DNA of 64,000 nt, from the NCBI GenBank assembly GCA_002840505.1, contig PHBC01000002.1:124001-188000 (forward strand). Direction: 5' to 3'. Shown here one piece after another: positions 26,369 through 35,811 of the stretch. How positions within the stretch are numbered: the stretch's first letter is position 1; every line of letters starts with the position of its first letter. The position numbers and the translations under genes are program-made. The notes beneath the pieces were generated by a model. The model worked only from the letters and a program-made list of their open reading frames with translations. It was not told the origin of the DNA and made no database searches. The DNA is from Deltaproteobacteria bacterium HGW-Deltaproteobacteria-2 (GTDB taxonomy: Bacteria > Desulfobacterota > Syntrophia > Syntrophales > Smithellaceae).

Positions 26369-26460
26369 AAGCGCATAAAAAAATATTATAATTTATAAAT
26401 CCTGCTATTTAATTCTTTAGATTTTGATCAGCTAAATCTTTAAATATAATTTATATTTAA

Positions 26461-26488
26461 TTGACAAAACGACCGTATTTGTTATAGA
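26461..26488 (+). promoter_or_regulatory. sigma-70-type promoter of the hom operon
   Basis: TTGACA (26461-26466) and TATAGA (26483-26488) with a 16-bp spacer, 68 bp before the hom start, in the AT-rich remainder of the 313-bp gap after the cupin gene. The -35 is perfect and the -10 5/6. No leader peptide or attenuator-like hairpin was seen between it and hom. Confidence 0.65.
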
Positions 26489-26556
26489 AAAATCCGTGTG
26501 AAATTGTTAGCCTTTTACGTTAGAAATGCAAAATATTAAAATAATATCAGGTGTGT

Positions 26557-27870
26557 ATGATGAAGGATATTAATATCGGGTTAATTGGTTTTGGTACCAT
26601 TGGAACAGGTGTGGTTAAGCTATTACGGCAGAATGAGGAACTTATTACAAAAAAGTTGGGTGCCAGGCTTGTTTTGAAGAAAATCGCTGATATTAATATT
26701 ACCTCATCCCGCGGTATCAAAATTAGTAAAAATCTACTGACTACCGATGCCAGAGAGATAATCAATGATAAAGACATTCCCATTGTTGTCGAACTGATGG
26801 GTGGATATGAGCCAGCCCGTACTTTTGTTCTCGATGCAATTTCCAACGGCAAACATGTTATTACTGCCAACAAGGCGCTTTTGGCGACTTACGGAAATGA
26901 AATATTTCCGGCTGCCCAGAAAAAAGCGGTGGATATCGGTTTTGAAGCCAGTGTTGGCGGAACTATTCCAATAATTAAGACTTTAAAAGAAAGTCTTGTC
27001 GCCAATAAAATCAATTCCTTCATGGGCATTATGAACGGCACCTGCAATTTCATTTTGACTAAGATGACCGATGAAGATAAAGCGTTTGATACTGTATTAA
27101 AAGAAGCGCAGAAGCTTGGTTTTGCTGAAGCAGATCCGACTTTTGATATTGAAGGAATTGATACCGCTCATAAGATGGCCATAATTCTTTCTCTGGCTTA
27201 CGGGAAAAAAGTAGACCTGAAAGACATTTATCTGGAAGGAATTACAAAAATAAGCCGCGAGGACATCGGATTTGCCCGGGAATTGGGTTATCGAATAAAA
27301 TTACTGGCGATCGCCATCTTAAAAAATGGCGCGGTGGAAGCGAGAATCCATCCGACTATGATTCCTTCCGCTCACCTTTTAGCTAACGTCAATCAGAATT
27401 ATAATGCCTTTCACATCGTGGGTGATTCTTCAGGTCCTGTTTTTCTTTTCGGACAAGGGGCAGGAATGATGCCCACCGCCAGCGCCGTTTTCAGCGATAT
27501 TATAGACAGCGCCCGCAATGTCTTAAACGGCACAAACTGCCGTGGACCATTGCGTTCGATAAATGAAGCAGATATGCAGCAGATAAAACTTATACCTATG
27601 GATAATGTTGAGACAAAATATTATTTCCGTTTTTCCGCGAATGACCGTCCCGGAGTTCTTTCCAAGATTTCCGGTATACTTGGAAAATATAACATCAGCA
27701 TTGCTACCTGCATCCAGAAGGCGCGGGGTAAAAGAGGAGCCGTACCGATTGTTATGACAACTTACAAGGCTAAGGAAAAAAACGTGCGTCAGGCGCTCAA
27801 GAAGATAGATAAACTGGATATAGTTCACGGTAACACTGTTTTGATCAGAATTGAGGATGATTTAAATTAA
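26557..27870 (+). CDS. hom: homoserine dehydrogenase
   Basis: 437 aa from ATG 26557 (GTG 26551 and ATG 26560 are alternatives; AGGTG lies at 26550-26554). Reduces aspartate semialdehyde to homoserine. The NAD(P) loop GLIGFGTIGTGVVKLL, the HVITANKALLA and EASVGGTIPIIK segments and the catalytic GTCNFILTKM region are intact. The C-terminal ACT domain (about 350-430, RPGVLSKISGILGKYNIS) suggests feedback control by threonine. First gene of a + operon, 6 bp before the ApgM-like gene. Confidence 0.96.
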   Translation: MMKDINIGLIGFGTIGTGVVKLLRQNEELITKKLGARLVLKKIADINITSSRGIKISKNLLTTDAREIINDKDIPIVVELMGGYEPARTFVLDAISNGKHVITANKALLATYGNEIFPAAQKKAVDIGFEASVGGTIPIIKTLKESLVANKINSFMGIMNGTCNFILTKMTDEDKAFDTVLKEAQKLGFAEADPTFDIEGIDTAHKMAIILSLAYGKKVDLKDIYLEGITKISREDIGFARELGYRIKLLAIAILKNGAVEARIHPTMIPSAHLLANVNQNYNAFHIVGDSSGPVFLFGQGAGMMPTASAVFSDIIDSARNVLNGTNCRGPLRSINEADMQQIKLIPMDNVETKYYFRFSANDRPGVLSKISGILGKYNISIATCIQKARGKRGAVPIVMTTYKAKEKNVRQALKKIDKLDIVHGNTVLIRIEDDLN

Positions 27871-27876
27871 AATTAT

Positions 27877-29112
27877 ATGAATACAAATATGAAATACGTA
27901 GTATTGCTCGGCGATGGCATGGCCGATTATCCGACAGAGAAACTTGGCGGAAAAACTCCACTACAGTGTGCATTTACTCCTTTTATGGATCAAATTGCCG
28001 CAGAAGGCACTCTGGGACGTGTCGATACCATTCCCGCAGGATTGAATCCGGGAAGCGATGTCGCCACTTTAAGCGTTCTGGGGTATGACCCCCTTGAGAA
28101 CTATACCGGTCGCGGACCGCTGGAAGCGGCCAGCATGGGGATAACCATCGAACCTAATGATATGGTTTATCGTTGTAATCTTGTAACAATAGGAGATAAG
28201 GATTCGCCCGGCGCTTTTATGGATGATTTTACCGCCGGCCATATTTCCACTGAAGAAGCACGCGAAATAATTCTTGATATAAATAAAGAACTCGGTTTGC
28301 CTCCGTACCAGTTTTTCCCGGGTGTCGGTTATCGTCATTTGTTCGTTTGGCGTGATGCTCCTGATGCTCCTGAAACAACTGCTCCTCATGATATCACCGG
28401 CAAGCCCATTGCTGAATATATTCCACGCGGCAATTCTTTTGAGGAAATTAATTCGATTATGCGGCGTGCCGGAGAAATTTTACTAAATCATCCTGTTAAC
28501 GCCAAAAGAAAAAATGCCGGCAAGAAACAGGCTAATTCCATCTGGCTCTGGGGGCAGGGGAGAAAACCGCAGATTGTTCCACTTACTCAAAAATATGCTC
28601 TGTCGGGCGGAATGATTTCCGCAGTTGATTTACTCAAAGGCATCGGCATTATTGCCGGATTAAAAGTATTTCCTGTGGAAGGGGCGACGGGCTACATTGA
28701 TACTAATTATGATGGCAAGGCTAAAATGGCTCTGGATATTTTGAATTTTATGGATTTTGTTTTTGTCCATCTGGAAGCTCCTGATGAAATGGGACATGAA
28801 GGAAACGCCGCCGGTAAAATTCAGGCGATCGAACTTTTTGATGAAAAAATAGTAGGACCGATTTTAAACAAAATTGGATCTTTCGGTAATTACCGGATTA
28901 TTGTTTTAAGTGATCATCCAACGCCGCTGGATGTGAGAACCCATGTCAGCGATCCCAGCCCGTTCGCTGTTTTATCTTCCATTAAAGAAGAGAACAAAGC
29001 TGCGGGATTGCCCTTTAATGAGATAACCGCGAAAGAAAGTTCTATATTAATTTCTCCGGGGTATCTGTTGATGGAAAAATTTATAAAGGATTGGAAAACT
29101 ATTGTCAGTTAG
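27877..29112 (+). CDS. ApgM-type phosphoglycerate mutase family; proposed homoserine kinase
   Basis: 411 aa, alkaline-phosphatase superfamily, close to archaeal-type cofactor-independent phosphoglycerate mutase. LLGDGMADYP starts the metal site; the nucleophile serine lies in NPGSDVATLSVLGYDP; HLEAPDEMGHEG and SDHPTPLD supply the other metal ligands. Within this family a clade found next to threonine-pathway genes has been proposed to act as homoserine kinase. Position 6 bp after hom and the absence of thrB here support that reading. A glycolytic mutase role is the alternative. Its end overlaps the next gene by 11 bp. Confidence 0.85.
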   Translation: MNTNMKYVVLLGDGMADYPTEKLGGKTPLQCAFTPFMDQIAAEGTLGRVDTIPAGLNPGSDVATLSVLGYDPLENYTGRGPLEAASMGITIEPNDMVYRCNLVTIGDKDSPGAFMDDFTAGHISTEEAREIILDINKELGLPPYQFFPGVGYRHLFVWRDAPDAPETTAPHDITGKPIAEYIPRGNSFEEINSIMRRAGEILLNHPVNAKRKNAGKKQANSIWLWGQGRKPQIVPLTQKYALSGGMISAVDLLKGIGIIAGLKVFPVEGATGYIDTNYDGKAKMALDILNFMDFVFVHLEAPDEMGHEGNAAGKIQAIELFDEKIVGPILNKIGSFGNYRIIVLSDHPTPLDVRTHVSDPSPFAVLSSIKEENKAAGLPFNEITAKESSILISPGYLLMEKFIKDWKTIVS

Positions 29113-29521
29113 CAATACAACTAAAGTCAGAGTGCTTTACGCGGATACCGACGCTATGGGCGTGGTTTATCACACAAATTATATAAAATGGTTTGAAATC
29201 GGACGCAGTGAATTAATGCGTCAAATGGGGGTTCCCTATACGGAACTGGGAAAAGTTGGTCTGAATCTTCCACTTATAAAAGTAAGCTGTGAATATCTGA
29301 AATTTGCGACATACGATCAGCTTTTGACTGTCGAGACTGAATTTGATTATATCAAGAAGGCAACTGTAAGATACAATTCAAGAATATGGAATGAAAATAA
29401 AGAAAATCTGATTGCGGAAGGATACACTATTCACGCCTGCACAAATAATGAGGGTAAAATACGCAGAATACCTAAACTGCTTCTTGAGCTGATAAATAAA
29501 TATAATATTAAAGGGGAATAA
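29102..29521 (+). CDS. YbgC-type acyl-CoA thioesterase
   Basis: 139 aa, hot-dog fold. VLYADTDAMGVVYHTNYIKWFE contains the family's catalytic Asp and the VYHTNY helix start. Such enzymes hydrolyse short-chain or 4-hydroxybenzoyl-type CoA thioesters. The start must be TTG at 29102, inside the end of the ApgM-like gene, because the next possible start lies within the conserved core. Translational coupling is likely. Confidence 0.9.
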   Translation: MSVSNTTKVRVLYADTDAMGVVYHTNYIKWFEIGRSELMRQMGVPYTELGKVGLNLPLIKVSCEYLKFATYDQLLTVETEFDYIKKATVRYNSRIWNENKENLIAEGYTIHACTNNEGKIRRIPKLLLELINKYNIKGE

Positions 29522-29522
29522 T

Positions 29523-30203
29523 ATGGCGGCAAAATTATCAAAAAAAGAACTGAAACAACCGGATGCTTTTCAGTCCACTGTGGAAGTGATAATGAATTAT
29601 ATTTCCGAAAATAAGACCCGTTTCTATGCCATTGTGACGGCGGTTATAGTATCTGCGGTTATTACTTTCGGCATTTATATGTACTGGAGTTATTATCAAT
29701 CCTCTGCAAGAGAAATGTATGCTAAAGCCCGGAATGATATCGCAAGAAATATCGGAAATCCGGATGCCGTCAGAGTAAATATTAAAATATTTCAGGAATT
29801 GATTGCAAAATACCCCCATAGTTGGAGTGGACGAATGTCGCATTATCATCTGGGGAATCTTTATTACAGTATAGGTGAAATTGATAATGCGACTTCTGAA
29901 TATAAAAAATTTGTTTCTTCTTATAGATCGGACAAAGCCGGAATAAAGTTTCTGGCCCTTACCTCATTGGGCTATTGTTATGAAGCTAAGAAAGATCTTA
30001 AAGTTGCGCTGGAATATTTCGAAAAAGCTCAAAAGAGTGATAATATTGGATTTGAATCAATCGGTTTTCGCAATATTGCCCGCATATATGAACAATTGAA
30101 TGATAAAAAGAACGCTTTGGAAAACTATAAAAAAGCTTTACAAAAGACCACTGATCCTTCCATGACGGTTTTCATCAAGCGAAAGATATCTTTCCTGAGC
30201 TGA
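29523..30203 (+). CDS. membrane-anchored TPR protein (YfgM-like)
   Basis: 226 aa. A lysine-rich cytoplasmic N-terminus, one membrane helix (about 33-55, FYAIVTAVIVSAVITFGIYM), then tetratricopeptide repeats (YHLGNLYYSIGEIDNATSEYKKF; LGYCYEAKKDLKVALEYFEKA; IYEQLNDKKNALENYKKAL). This layout resembles YfgM/tol-pal-type periplasmic scaffolds. It starts one base after the thioesterase stop. No enzymatic motif. Confidence 0.75.
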   Translation: MAAKLSKKELKQPDAFQSTVEVIMNYISENKTRFYAIVTAVIVSAVITFGIYMYWSYYQSSAREMYAKARNDIARNIGNPDAVRVNIKIFQELIAKYPHSWSGRMSHYHLGNLYYSIGEIDNATSEYKKFVSSYRSDKAGIKFLALTSLGYCYEAKKDLKVALEYFEKAQKSDNIGFESIGFRNIARIYEQLNDKKNALENYKKALQKTTDPSMTVFIKRKISFLS

Positions 30204-30228
30204 TCAAAACGATGCGGAGGACAATATT

Positions 30229-31992
30229 TTGAAAGTACTAATGTCAGGGAATGAAGCTATTGCCCGCGGTGCGTATGAAGCGGGCGTTAGGTTTGCGGCA
30301 GCTTATCCGGGAACTCCCAGCACAGAAATTCTTGAAGCATTTGCAAAATATGAAGGTGTTTACGCCGAATGGTCGACCAACGAAAAGGTTGCTGTCGAAG
30401 TTGCCATAGGTGCGGCTTTGGCCGGAGAAAAAGCCATGGCGGTTATGAAACACGTTGGTGTCAATGTTGCCGCCGATCCTATTTTCACAGTCAGCTATAC
30501 CGGAACTAACGGGGCGTTGGTTATTGTCAGTGCCGATGATCCTTCACTGCACAGCTCTCAAAATGAGCAGGACAATCGCAATTACGCGCGGTTTGCCAAG
30601 ATTCCCATCCTGGAACCATCCGATGCTCAGGAAGCTAAGAAATATATAAAGCTTGCTTTTGAAATCAGCGTAAAATTTGATACGCCGGTTTTTTTACGTT
30701 CTACCACACGCGTGTCTCATTCCAAATCAGTTGTAACTGTTGAAGAACCAGAAAAATATAAAGACAAAACGGGTTTCGTCTATAACACCGAGAAATACGT
30801 TATGGTACCTCACTGTGCGCGACTGCGAAGGGTGGAGGTGGAAAAACGACAGCAGCTGTTGAAAGAATTCGTGGAAACATTTTCTGAAAACAGAATGGAA
30901 ATCAACAATCCGAACGTTGGAATTATTACAGCTGGAATGCCTTATAACTATGCCAAAGAAGTCTTTCCCGATTATTCATATTTAAAATTGGGCATGGTTT
31001 ATCCGTTGCCGGAGAAGTTAATTCGCGATTTTGCATCGAAAGTTAAGAAAATATATGTCGTTGAAGAGTTGGATCCCTTTCTGGAAGAACAGATAAAAGC
31101 GATGGGCATTAAATTAATCGGCAAGGAAATCTTTCCTTATACTCTTGAATTTGATCCGGGAGTTATTAAAAACGCAATTGAAAAAAATACACCTGAAGCC
31201 GTTTCGCCTTACAAAGAAAACCTGTCGCCACGTCCGCCGAATCTTTGTCCCGGTTGTCCGCACCGCGGATTGTTTTATGCATTACGTAAACACAAAGTTT
31301 ATGTTCACGGTGATATCGGCTGTTATACCTTGTCTTATATGAAACCATTGGAAGGTTTGCATTCCTGCATTTGTATGGGCGCAAGTATCGGAATGGCGCA
31401 CGGTATGAGTAAAGCTATGAAGGAAAAAGGGAAGGGCAAGGTGGTTGGAGTAATAGGCGACTCTACTTTTTTACATTCAGGAATAACTCCTCTTTTGGAT
31501 ATGGCATATAATAATAGTGATGCTTTAATCATTATCCTGGATAACAGCACAACAGCCATGACAGGGATGCAGGAACACCCCGGAACCGGCTATACCTTAA
31601 TGGGGGAAGAGGCGAAAAAAGTTAATCTAAAAGTTTTAGTATCAGCCCTAGGCATTGAAAATATAAAGATTATTGATCCGCTTGATCAGAAAGCAACAAG
31701 AAGTGCCATCAAAGAAGAACTGGGCAAAGATGGCCCATCTGTCATTATTGCCCAAAGCCCTTGTGCTTTATTTAAGAGAGCAAATATTAAAGCGAAGCCG
31801 GCGTTGAAAGTTGATCCGGATAAATGTGAAGGCTGCAAGATGTGTTTAAATTTGAATTGCCCGCCGATATCCTGGAAAAAAGGTATAACGAAGGAAGGAT
31901 CAAAACGCAAAGGTATTTCTTTTATTGATGGAACCATTTGTAATGGGTGCGGTTTATGTGAACAGGTTTGCAAATTCGGAGCTATAAGTTAA
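30229..31992 (+). CDS. iorA: indolepyruvate:ferredoxin oxidoreductase, alpha subunit
   Basis: 587 aa. Oxidatively decarboxylates aryl pyruvates to aryl-acetyl-CoA, passing electrons to ferredoxin. The N-terminal GNEAIARGAYEAGVRFAAAYPGTPST is the pyrimidine-binding part. GDIGCYTL and GVIGDSTFLHSG..ILDNSTTAMTG form the thiamine-diphosphate site. The C-terminus holds two 4Fe-4S motifs, CEGCKMCLNLNCP and CNGCGLCEQVCKFG. The start is TTG with GGAGG at 30216-30220. It is separated from iorB by 66 bp containing a palindromic repeat. Confidence 0.96.
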   Translation: MKVLMSGNEAIARGAYEAGVRFAAAYPGTPSTEILEAFAKYEGVYAEWSTNEKVAVEVAIGAALAGEKAMAVMKHVGVNVAADPIFTVSYTGTNGALVIVSADDPSLHSSQNEQDNRNYARFAKIPILEPSDAQEAKKYIKLAFEISVKFDTPVFLRSTTRVSHSKSVVTVEEPEKYKDKTGFVYNTEKYVMVPHCARLRRVEVEKRQQLLKEFVETFSENRMEINNPNVGIITAGMPYNYAKEVFPDYSYLKLGMVYPLPEKLIRDFASKVKKIYVVEELDPFLEEQIKAMGIKLIGKEIFPYTLEFDPGVIKNAIEKNTPEAVSPYKENLSPRPPNLCPGCPHRGLFYALRKHKVYVHGDIGCYTLSYMKPLEGLHSCICMGASIGMAHGMSKAMKEKGKGKVVGVIGDSTFLHSGITPLLDMAYNNSDALIIILDNSTTAMTGMQEHPGTGYTLMGEEAKKVNLKVLVSALGIENIKIIDPLDQKATRSAIKEELGKDGPSVIIAQSPCALFKRANIKAKPALKVDPDKCEGCKMCLNLNCPPISWKKGITKEGSKRKGISFIDGTICNGCGLCEQVCKFGAIS

Positions 31993-32013
31993 CGTAGAAT
32001 TACCGCTTTTCTT

Positions 32014-32057
32014 CCCTCTCCCTTGAGGGGAGAGGGCTAGGGCGAGGGCGAGGGTGA
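32014..32057. repeat. family D GC-rich hairpin repeat between iorA and iorB
   Basis: CCCTCTCCC / GGGAGAGGG forms a 9-bp stem (32014-32036), followed by GGGCGAGGGCGAGGGTGA. The last part supplies the purine-rich ribosome binding site for iorB. A related, diverged copy in the opposite orientation lies near 37600-37655. Repeats of this CCTCTCCC..GAGGGTGA style are widespread in proteobacterial intergenic DNA. Confidence 0.7.
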
Positions 32058-32058
32058 A

Positions 32059-32640
32059 ATGTCTGATAATGAAGTAAAAAGTATATTGTTTGCCGGTGTT
32101 GGCGGACAGGGTATTTTAAGAGCCAGTGATATTATCTGTGAAGTGATCATGGAAGCCGGTTTGGATGTTAAAAAAAGCGAAGTTCATGGCATGGCTCAGC
32201 GGGGTGGTTGTGTGACCAGCCATGTCCGATATGGGGAAAAAGTATATTCACCGCTGGCAGAGCCGGGAAGAATTCAAACGCTTGTAGCTTTCGAAAAAAT
32301 GGAATCTCTGCGCTATTTAAAATTCCTGTATAGAAATGCTGTTATTGTTGTGAACACGGAAGAAATTTATCCTCCGGAAGTCAATATGGGTGATGCACCA
32401 TATCCGGAAGAAATTATATCTTTTTTGCGGAAGCATTATGGGAAGGTTATAAGTTTAAATGCTGCCGAGCTTGCTCAGAAAGCCGGTAACATCAAAACGG
32501 CAAATGTGGTCCTTCTGGGTGCTATATCCAACCTTATGAATATTGATAAATCTATCTGGGAAAGCGTTATTAAGAAATCATTTCCGGAAAAATTGGTAAA
32601 AATGAACTTAATTGCTTTTCAAATGGGAATTGATGCTTAA
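32059..32640 (+). CDS. iorB: indolepyruvate:ferredoxin oxidoreductase, beta subunit
   Basis: 193 aa, gamma-domain-type subunit of the 2-oxoacid oxidoreductase family. The start FAGVGGQGILRASDI and the segment SEVHGMAQRGGCVTSHVRYG are diagnostic. It partners IorA; both are needed for the ferredoxin-dependent reaction. The ribosome binding site lies within the family D repeat immediately upstream. Confidence 0.95.
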   Translation: MSDNEVKSILFAGVGGQGILRASDIICEVIMEAGLDVKKSEVHGMAQRGGCVTSHVRYGEKVYSPLAEPGRIQTLVAFEKMESLRYLKFLYRNAVIVVNTEEIYPPEVNMGDAPYPEEIISFLRKHYGKVISLNAAELAQKAGNIKTANVVLLGAISNLMNIDKSIWESVIKKSFPEKLVKMNLIAFQMGIDA

Positions 32641-32738
32641 GTTAACGAAAATAAATGCGTAACATTTAAGACCTCGTAAAAATCTCCAGATGCAAAGTAG
32701 AATACGTTTTTTTTACGTGGCCGTAAGAAAGGGTTAAT

Positions 32739-33701
32739 ATGGCAGAAGACTACTATCAAGTTCTAGGTGTAGACAAAAAAGCAACAGCGGACGATATAAA
32801 AAAAGCATACCGCAAGCTAGCTTTAAAATGGCATCCGGATAAAAATCCAAATAACAAAGCCGCGGAAGAAAAATTCAAAAAAATAAGCGAAGCTTATGCC
32901 GTTTTAAGCGACGATAAAAAGCGTGGAGAGTACGACCAGTTTGGTTCCGCCGAGCAGTATAGACAGCAGTATTCTCAGGAAGACATTTTCCGGGATGTCG
33001 ATCTGGACGAAATATTAAGGAGTTTTGGTTTTGGCGGAGCAAGGGCAGGGGGAGGAAGAACAACTTTCCGGACAACTAGAAGAGGCGGCGGTGCCCGTGA
33101 TGATTATGACGATCCCTTTGCCGGTTTGTTTGGTGGTGGTATGGGTGGCGGACGGCAACAATATGCGAACATGCCTCAAAAAGGGCAGGATGCTGAATAT
33201 AACCTATCTATTGCTTTGGAAGAATCAGTATTTGGCGCGGATAAAAAGATTTCTTTTCAGTTGGAAAATCGCGTCGAAGATATCAGTGTAAAGATACCGG
33301 CCGGAATCAGTAGCGGCAAAAAACTAAGGCTACCCGGCAAGGGATTATCAGGTTATAATGGTGGACCAAGCGGCGATTTATACTTGAATATAAACGTATT
33401 GCCGCATCCTATATATGCACGCGACGGCAACGATTTATATATTGAAAAAACCATCAAATTTACCCAGGCGATATTGGGAACATCTATCGATGTCACCACA
33501 TTAGATGGCTCTGTAAAGAGATTGAAAATTAGCCCCGGCACACAGAACAATACCAAGATAAGAATGAAGGGTTATGGCGTGCCCGGATTAAAAGGTGCTC
33601 CCAAAGGAGATCTATACGTAAAAATAAATGTAGATGTCCCAAAGAAGTTATCAGATCGTCAAATGAAGCTCGTTCAGCAACTTGCTGACGATGGAATTTG
33701 A
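32739..33701 (+). CDS. DnaJ-class chaperone, CbpA-like (no zinc finger)
   Basis: 320 aa. J-domain with HPD at residues 32-34, a Gly/Arg-rich linker (about 95-145), then the two beta-barrel substrate-binding domains (starting [17 protein letters not shown]). The CxxCxGxG zinc-finger repeats of DnaJ are absent, so this is a CbpA/DjlA-like co-chaperone that stimulates DnaK ATPase. A probable ribosome binding site AAAGGG precedes the ATG. Preceded by a 98-bp gap containing part of a dispersed palindromic sequence (around 32670-32726). dnaK is not in the window. Confidence 0.92.
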   Translation: MAEDYYQVLGVDKKATADDIKKAYRKLALKWHPDKNPNNKAAEEKFKKISEAYAVLSDDKKRGEYDQFGSAEQYRQQYSQEDIFRDVDLDEILRSFGFGGARAGGGRTTFRTTRRGGGARDDYDDPFAGLFGGGMGGGRQQYANMPQKGQDAEYNLSIALEESVFGADKKISFQLENRVEDISVKIPAGISSGKKLRLPGKGLSGYNGGPSGDLYLNINVLPHPIYARDGNDLYIEKTIKFTQAILGTSIDVTTLDGSVKRLKISPGTQNNTKIRMKGYGVPGLKGAPKGDLYVKINVDVPKKLSDRQMKLVQQLADDGI

Positions 33702-33817
33702 TTCATTAAAAAAGCCATCATTTATTAATAAATAAAACAGTATAGTCCTATCCATTATTGATATATTTATTTAAATATTTATTGATTTCTTAATTAACTT
33801 ATGTTATTTATATAAAT

Positions 33818-34003
33818 ATGAAAAAGAAAATGTTTACGAATCAAATCAATGCCGACTTGCTCAAAAATTTTAAAAAACTTGCTATAGATCTTGAAAGACC
33901 TATTAATGATGTACTTGAAGAAGCAATGCGTAACCTATTAAAATATTATGAAAAACAAAAATCAAAAAAAGATAATGGTTCGTCTCCGATATTGCCTTTT
34001 TAA
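33818..34003 (+). CDS. small ribbon-helix-helix-like protein
   Basis: 61 aa, MKKKMFTNQINADLLKNFKKLAIDLERPI..VLEEAMRNLLKYY. The pattern of one short strand followed by two helices is that of CopG/Arc-type DNA-binding proteins, often autoregulators or antitoxins. No toxin-like ORF is adjacent: the next gene is convergent and secreted. The lysine-rich tail ends in a short proline/serine segment. The region around it is AT-rich and I saw no clear ribosome binding site. Confidence 0.5.
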   Translation: MKKKMFTNQINADLLKNFKKLAIDLERPINDVLEEAMRNLLKYYEKQKSKKDNGSSPILPF

Positions 34004-34139
34004 CGCTACTTTCTTAATTTTGCTGCGTAAAGCTCTGCAGCTTAATTATCTGATAATCAATCGAATATAATCCAATATTATAAATATAGAAGCAGTATCT
34101 TCTCCATTCGGGTGCATCAGCATCTTTCGAAGAATAAAT

Positions 34140-35546
34140 TTATTTTTTGTATCGATCTCCCAATTCAGGGAGAAGTGTGGCCCGATTTATACATTCCTGA
34201 TTTCCCGACCTGATTTTGAGTAGATGATCCATATAGTTGCAGTAAGAGACTTCATCTCCCTGCTTGTATGGAGATATACCGTAGAATTCCAGGAAGCAAA
34301 AATGATATTTACCCTTGGGAACATCTGATATATCCCAATCCTGCCACATAAAACCGTAAAGCCCTGGATGGTTCTCAGGAGAATCTTTTTTTGTGTTGTC
34401 GTCAATGAGACCCATCTTAAGTTTTAAATACCCTTTTAAATTGGGATTAATGATTGTTCGGGTCATAAATGCTCCACCCATTTGCTCACCACGCACTAAT
34501 CTCCACGAGTCAAATTCCGGATTGAAATTCTTTTTGGTTTCATCCATCTTTCCGTTGATTAGAAAACCTTTTGGATTACTGGAATTATAGGCATGCATGT
34601 CTGAAAAAGCGTTAGGGTTATAATCGGTCCCAAATCTGACCACTAGAGAACTTCCCAATGAGCTGGGTTTAAGTGGAATAGTAACAATCATCGGAACTGT
34701 TACCACATCAGCATAATACATGACGTCAACTACAGCACGAAGAGATTTCATCCAGGCGATCTGAACATATTGTTCAACGCGTCTGATGGCCCGTACAGGA
34801 CCGGTTTTATAGGCTATCACATTACTCTTGAGCGTCTCTTCATTGAAATGCAAGGGAATGGCGCCTGCTATTTTTAATGTTGGTCTTACTTTGAGCCGGT
34901 CAACAAAATTTTTACCTATTCCGTTTTTTCCTTTCAAACTCATGACCTTATAATATGTGGAATGCAAACCGTCTTTGGTAATTATATACTGATAATAATA
35001 AGAACTGCCTTGTGTAGTCTCAGTACTATAATCATACTTAACATAATCCGGTAACTTCGAGCGGGCAGGGGGATTGGAAGCGAAGTAGAGCAAATAACAC
35101 CATCCTTTTTCTCCGGTAAGAGGGTCAATTACTTCTATTTCAGAACCCCTGGTATATCCAGGAAGCCAAGCCTCTTTTGGTGCTTTATCCCCGGTATCTT
35201 CGGCCATAAAGAGCAATTTATCCCAGGTATCAAATTTACCGTTGCTTAAATCCCAGTTGGGAATTGGTCCACCATATAATATCCAGTCACCTTTTTCGCC
35301 AGTCATTTCATCTATCTGAAAACGAATAGGTTCAAATCTTCCATTATGAAAAGCATAGAGTCGTAAACCCTCAAGTGAAGAACCTATAACCTCACTGGCA
35401 AGTTTACCATCCATGATAACAGGATCTACCCTGCGATTTAAGGTCTTCTTTACAAGAGCCTCTGCCGCAAAACTATTAGTTCCAAACGCAAGAATCAAAA
35501 CCAGTGAACTAATTAAAACAAAGACTCTTCTACTTAATAACTTCAT
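34140..35546 (-). CDS. secreted protein of unknown function (468 aa)
   Basis: Signal peptide ending FGTNSFA-AEA, then a soluble protein rich in Tyr, Trp and Gly. Recognisable segments: GRFEPIRFQIDEMTGEKGDWILYGG, DTWDKLLFMAEDTGDKAP, YVKYDYSTETTQGSSYYYQY, and a C-terminal FCFLEFYGISPYKQGDEVSYCNYMDHLLK. I recall similar proteins in deltaproteobacteria but no named domain or function. A strong ribosome binding site (GGAGGTAG) precedes the ATG. It is probably a single-gene unit; the 265 bp upstream are AT-rich with no other gene seen. Confidence 0.7.
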   Translation of the reverse strand: MKLLSRRVFVLISSLVLILAFGTNSFAAEALVKKTLNRRVDPVIMDGKLASEVIGSSLEGLRLYAFHNGRFEPIRFQIDEMTGEKGDWILYGGPIPNWDLSNGKFDTWDKLLFMAEDTGDKAPKEAWLPGYTRGSEIEVIDPLTGEKGWCYLLYFASNPPARSKLPDYVKYDYSTETTQGSSYYYQYIITKDGLHSTYYKVMSLKGKNGIGKNFVDRLKVRPTLKIAGAIPLHFNEETLKSNVIAYKTGPVRAIRRVEQYVQIAWMKSLRAVVDVMYYADVVTVPMIVTIPLKPSSLGSSLVVRFGTDYNPNAFSDMHAYNSSNPKGFLINGKMDETKKNFNPEFDSWRLVRGEQMGGAFMTRTIINPNLKGYLKLKMGLIDDNTKKDSPENHPGLYGFMWQDWDISDVPKGKYHFCFLEFYGISPYKQGDEVSYCNYMDHLLKIRSGNQECINRATLLPELGDRYKK

Positions 35547-35811
35547 ATTTTACTACCTCCAAAAAATTAAAACTTAATATGAATAGTATATCATGTTAAT
35601 TTTAACAAGCATTTTATTTTTTGATCAAATATATTTTTCATGGAAATTAAAAATAAATCTTCACAAGCTTCCGTAATTTTGAAAAATAAAAAGCATGAAA
35701 ATTTTGCTGAGGAAAATAAAGGTGTTTCATAAAGTTTACGTCCTATAAGATATCTTATGTAAACATGACATGGGAAGCAATTAATTTTTTAATGTTCAAT
35801 CTCACTTTTGT

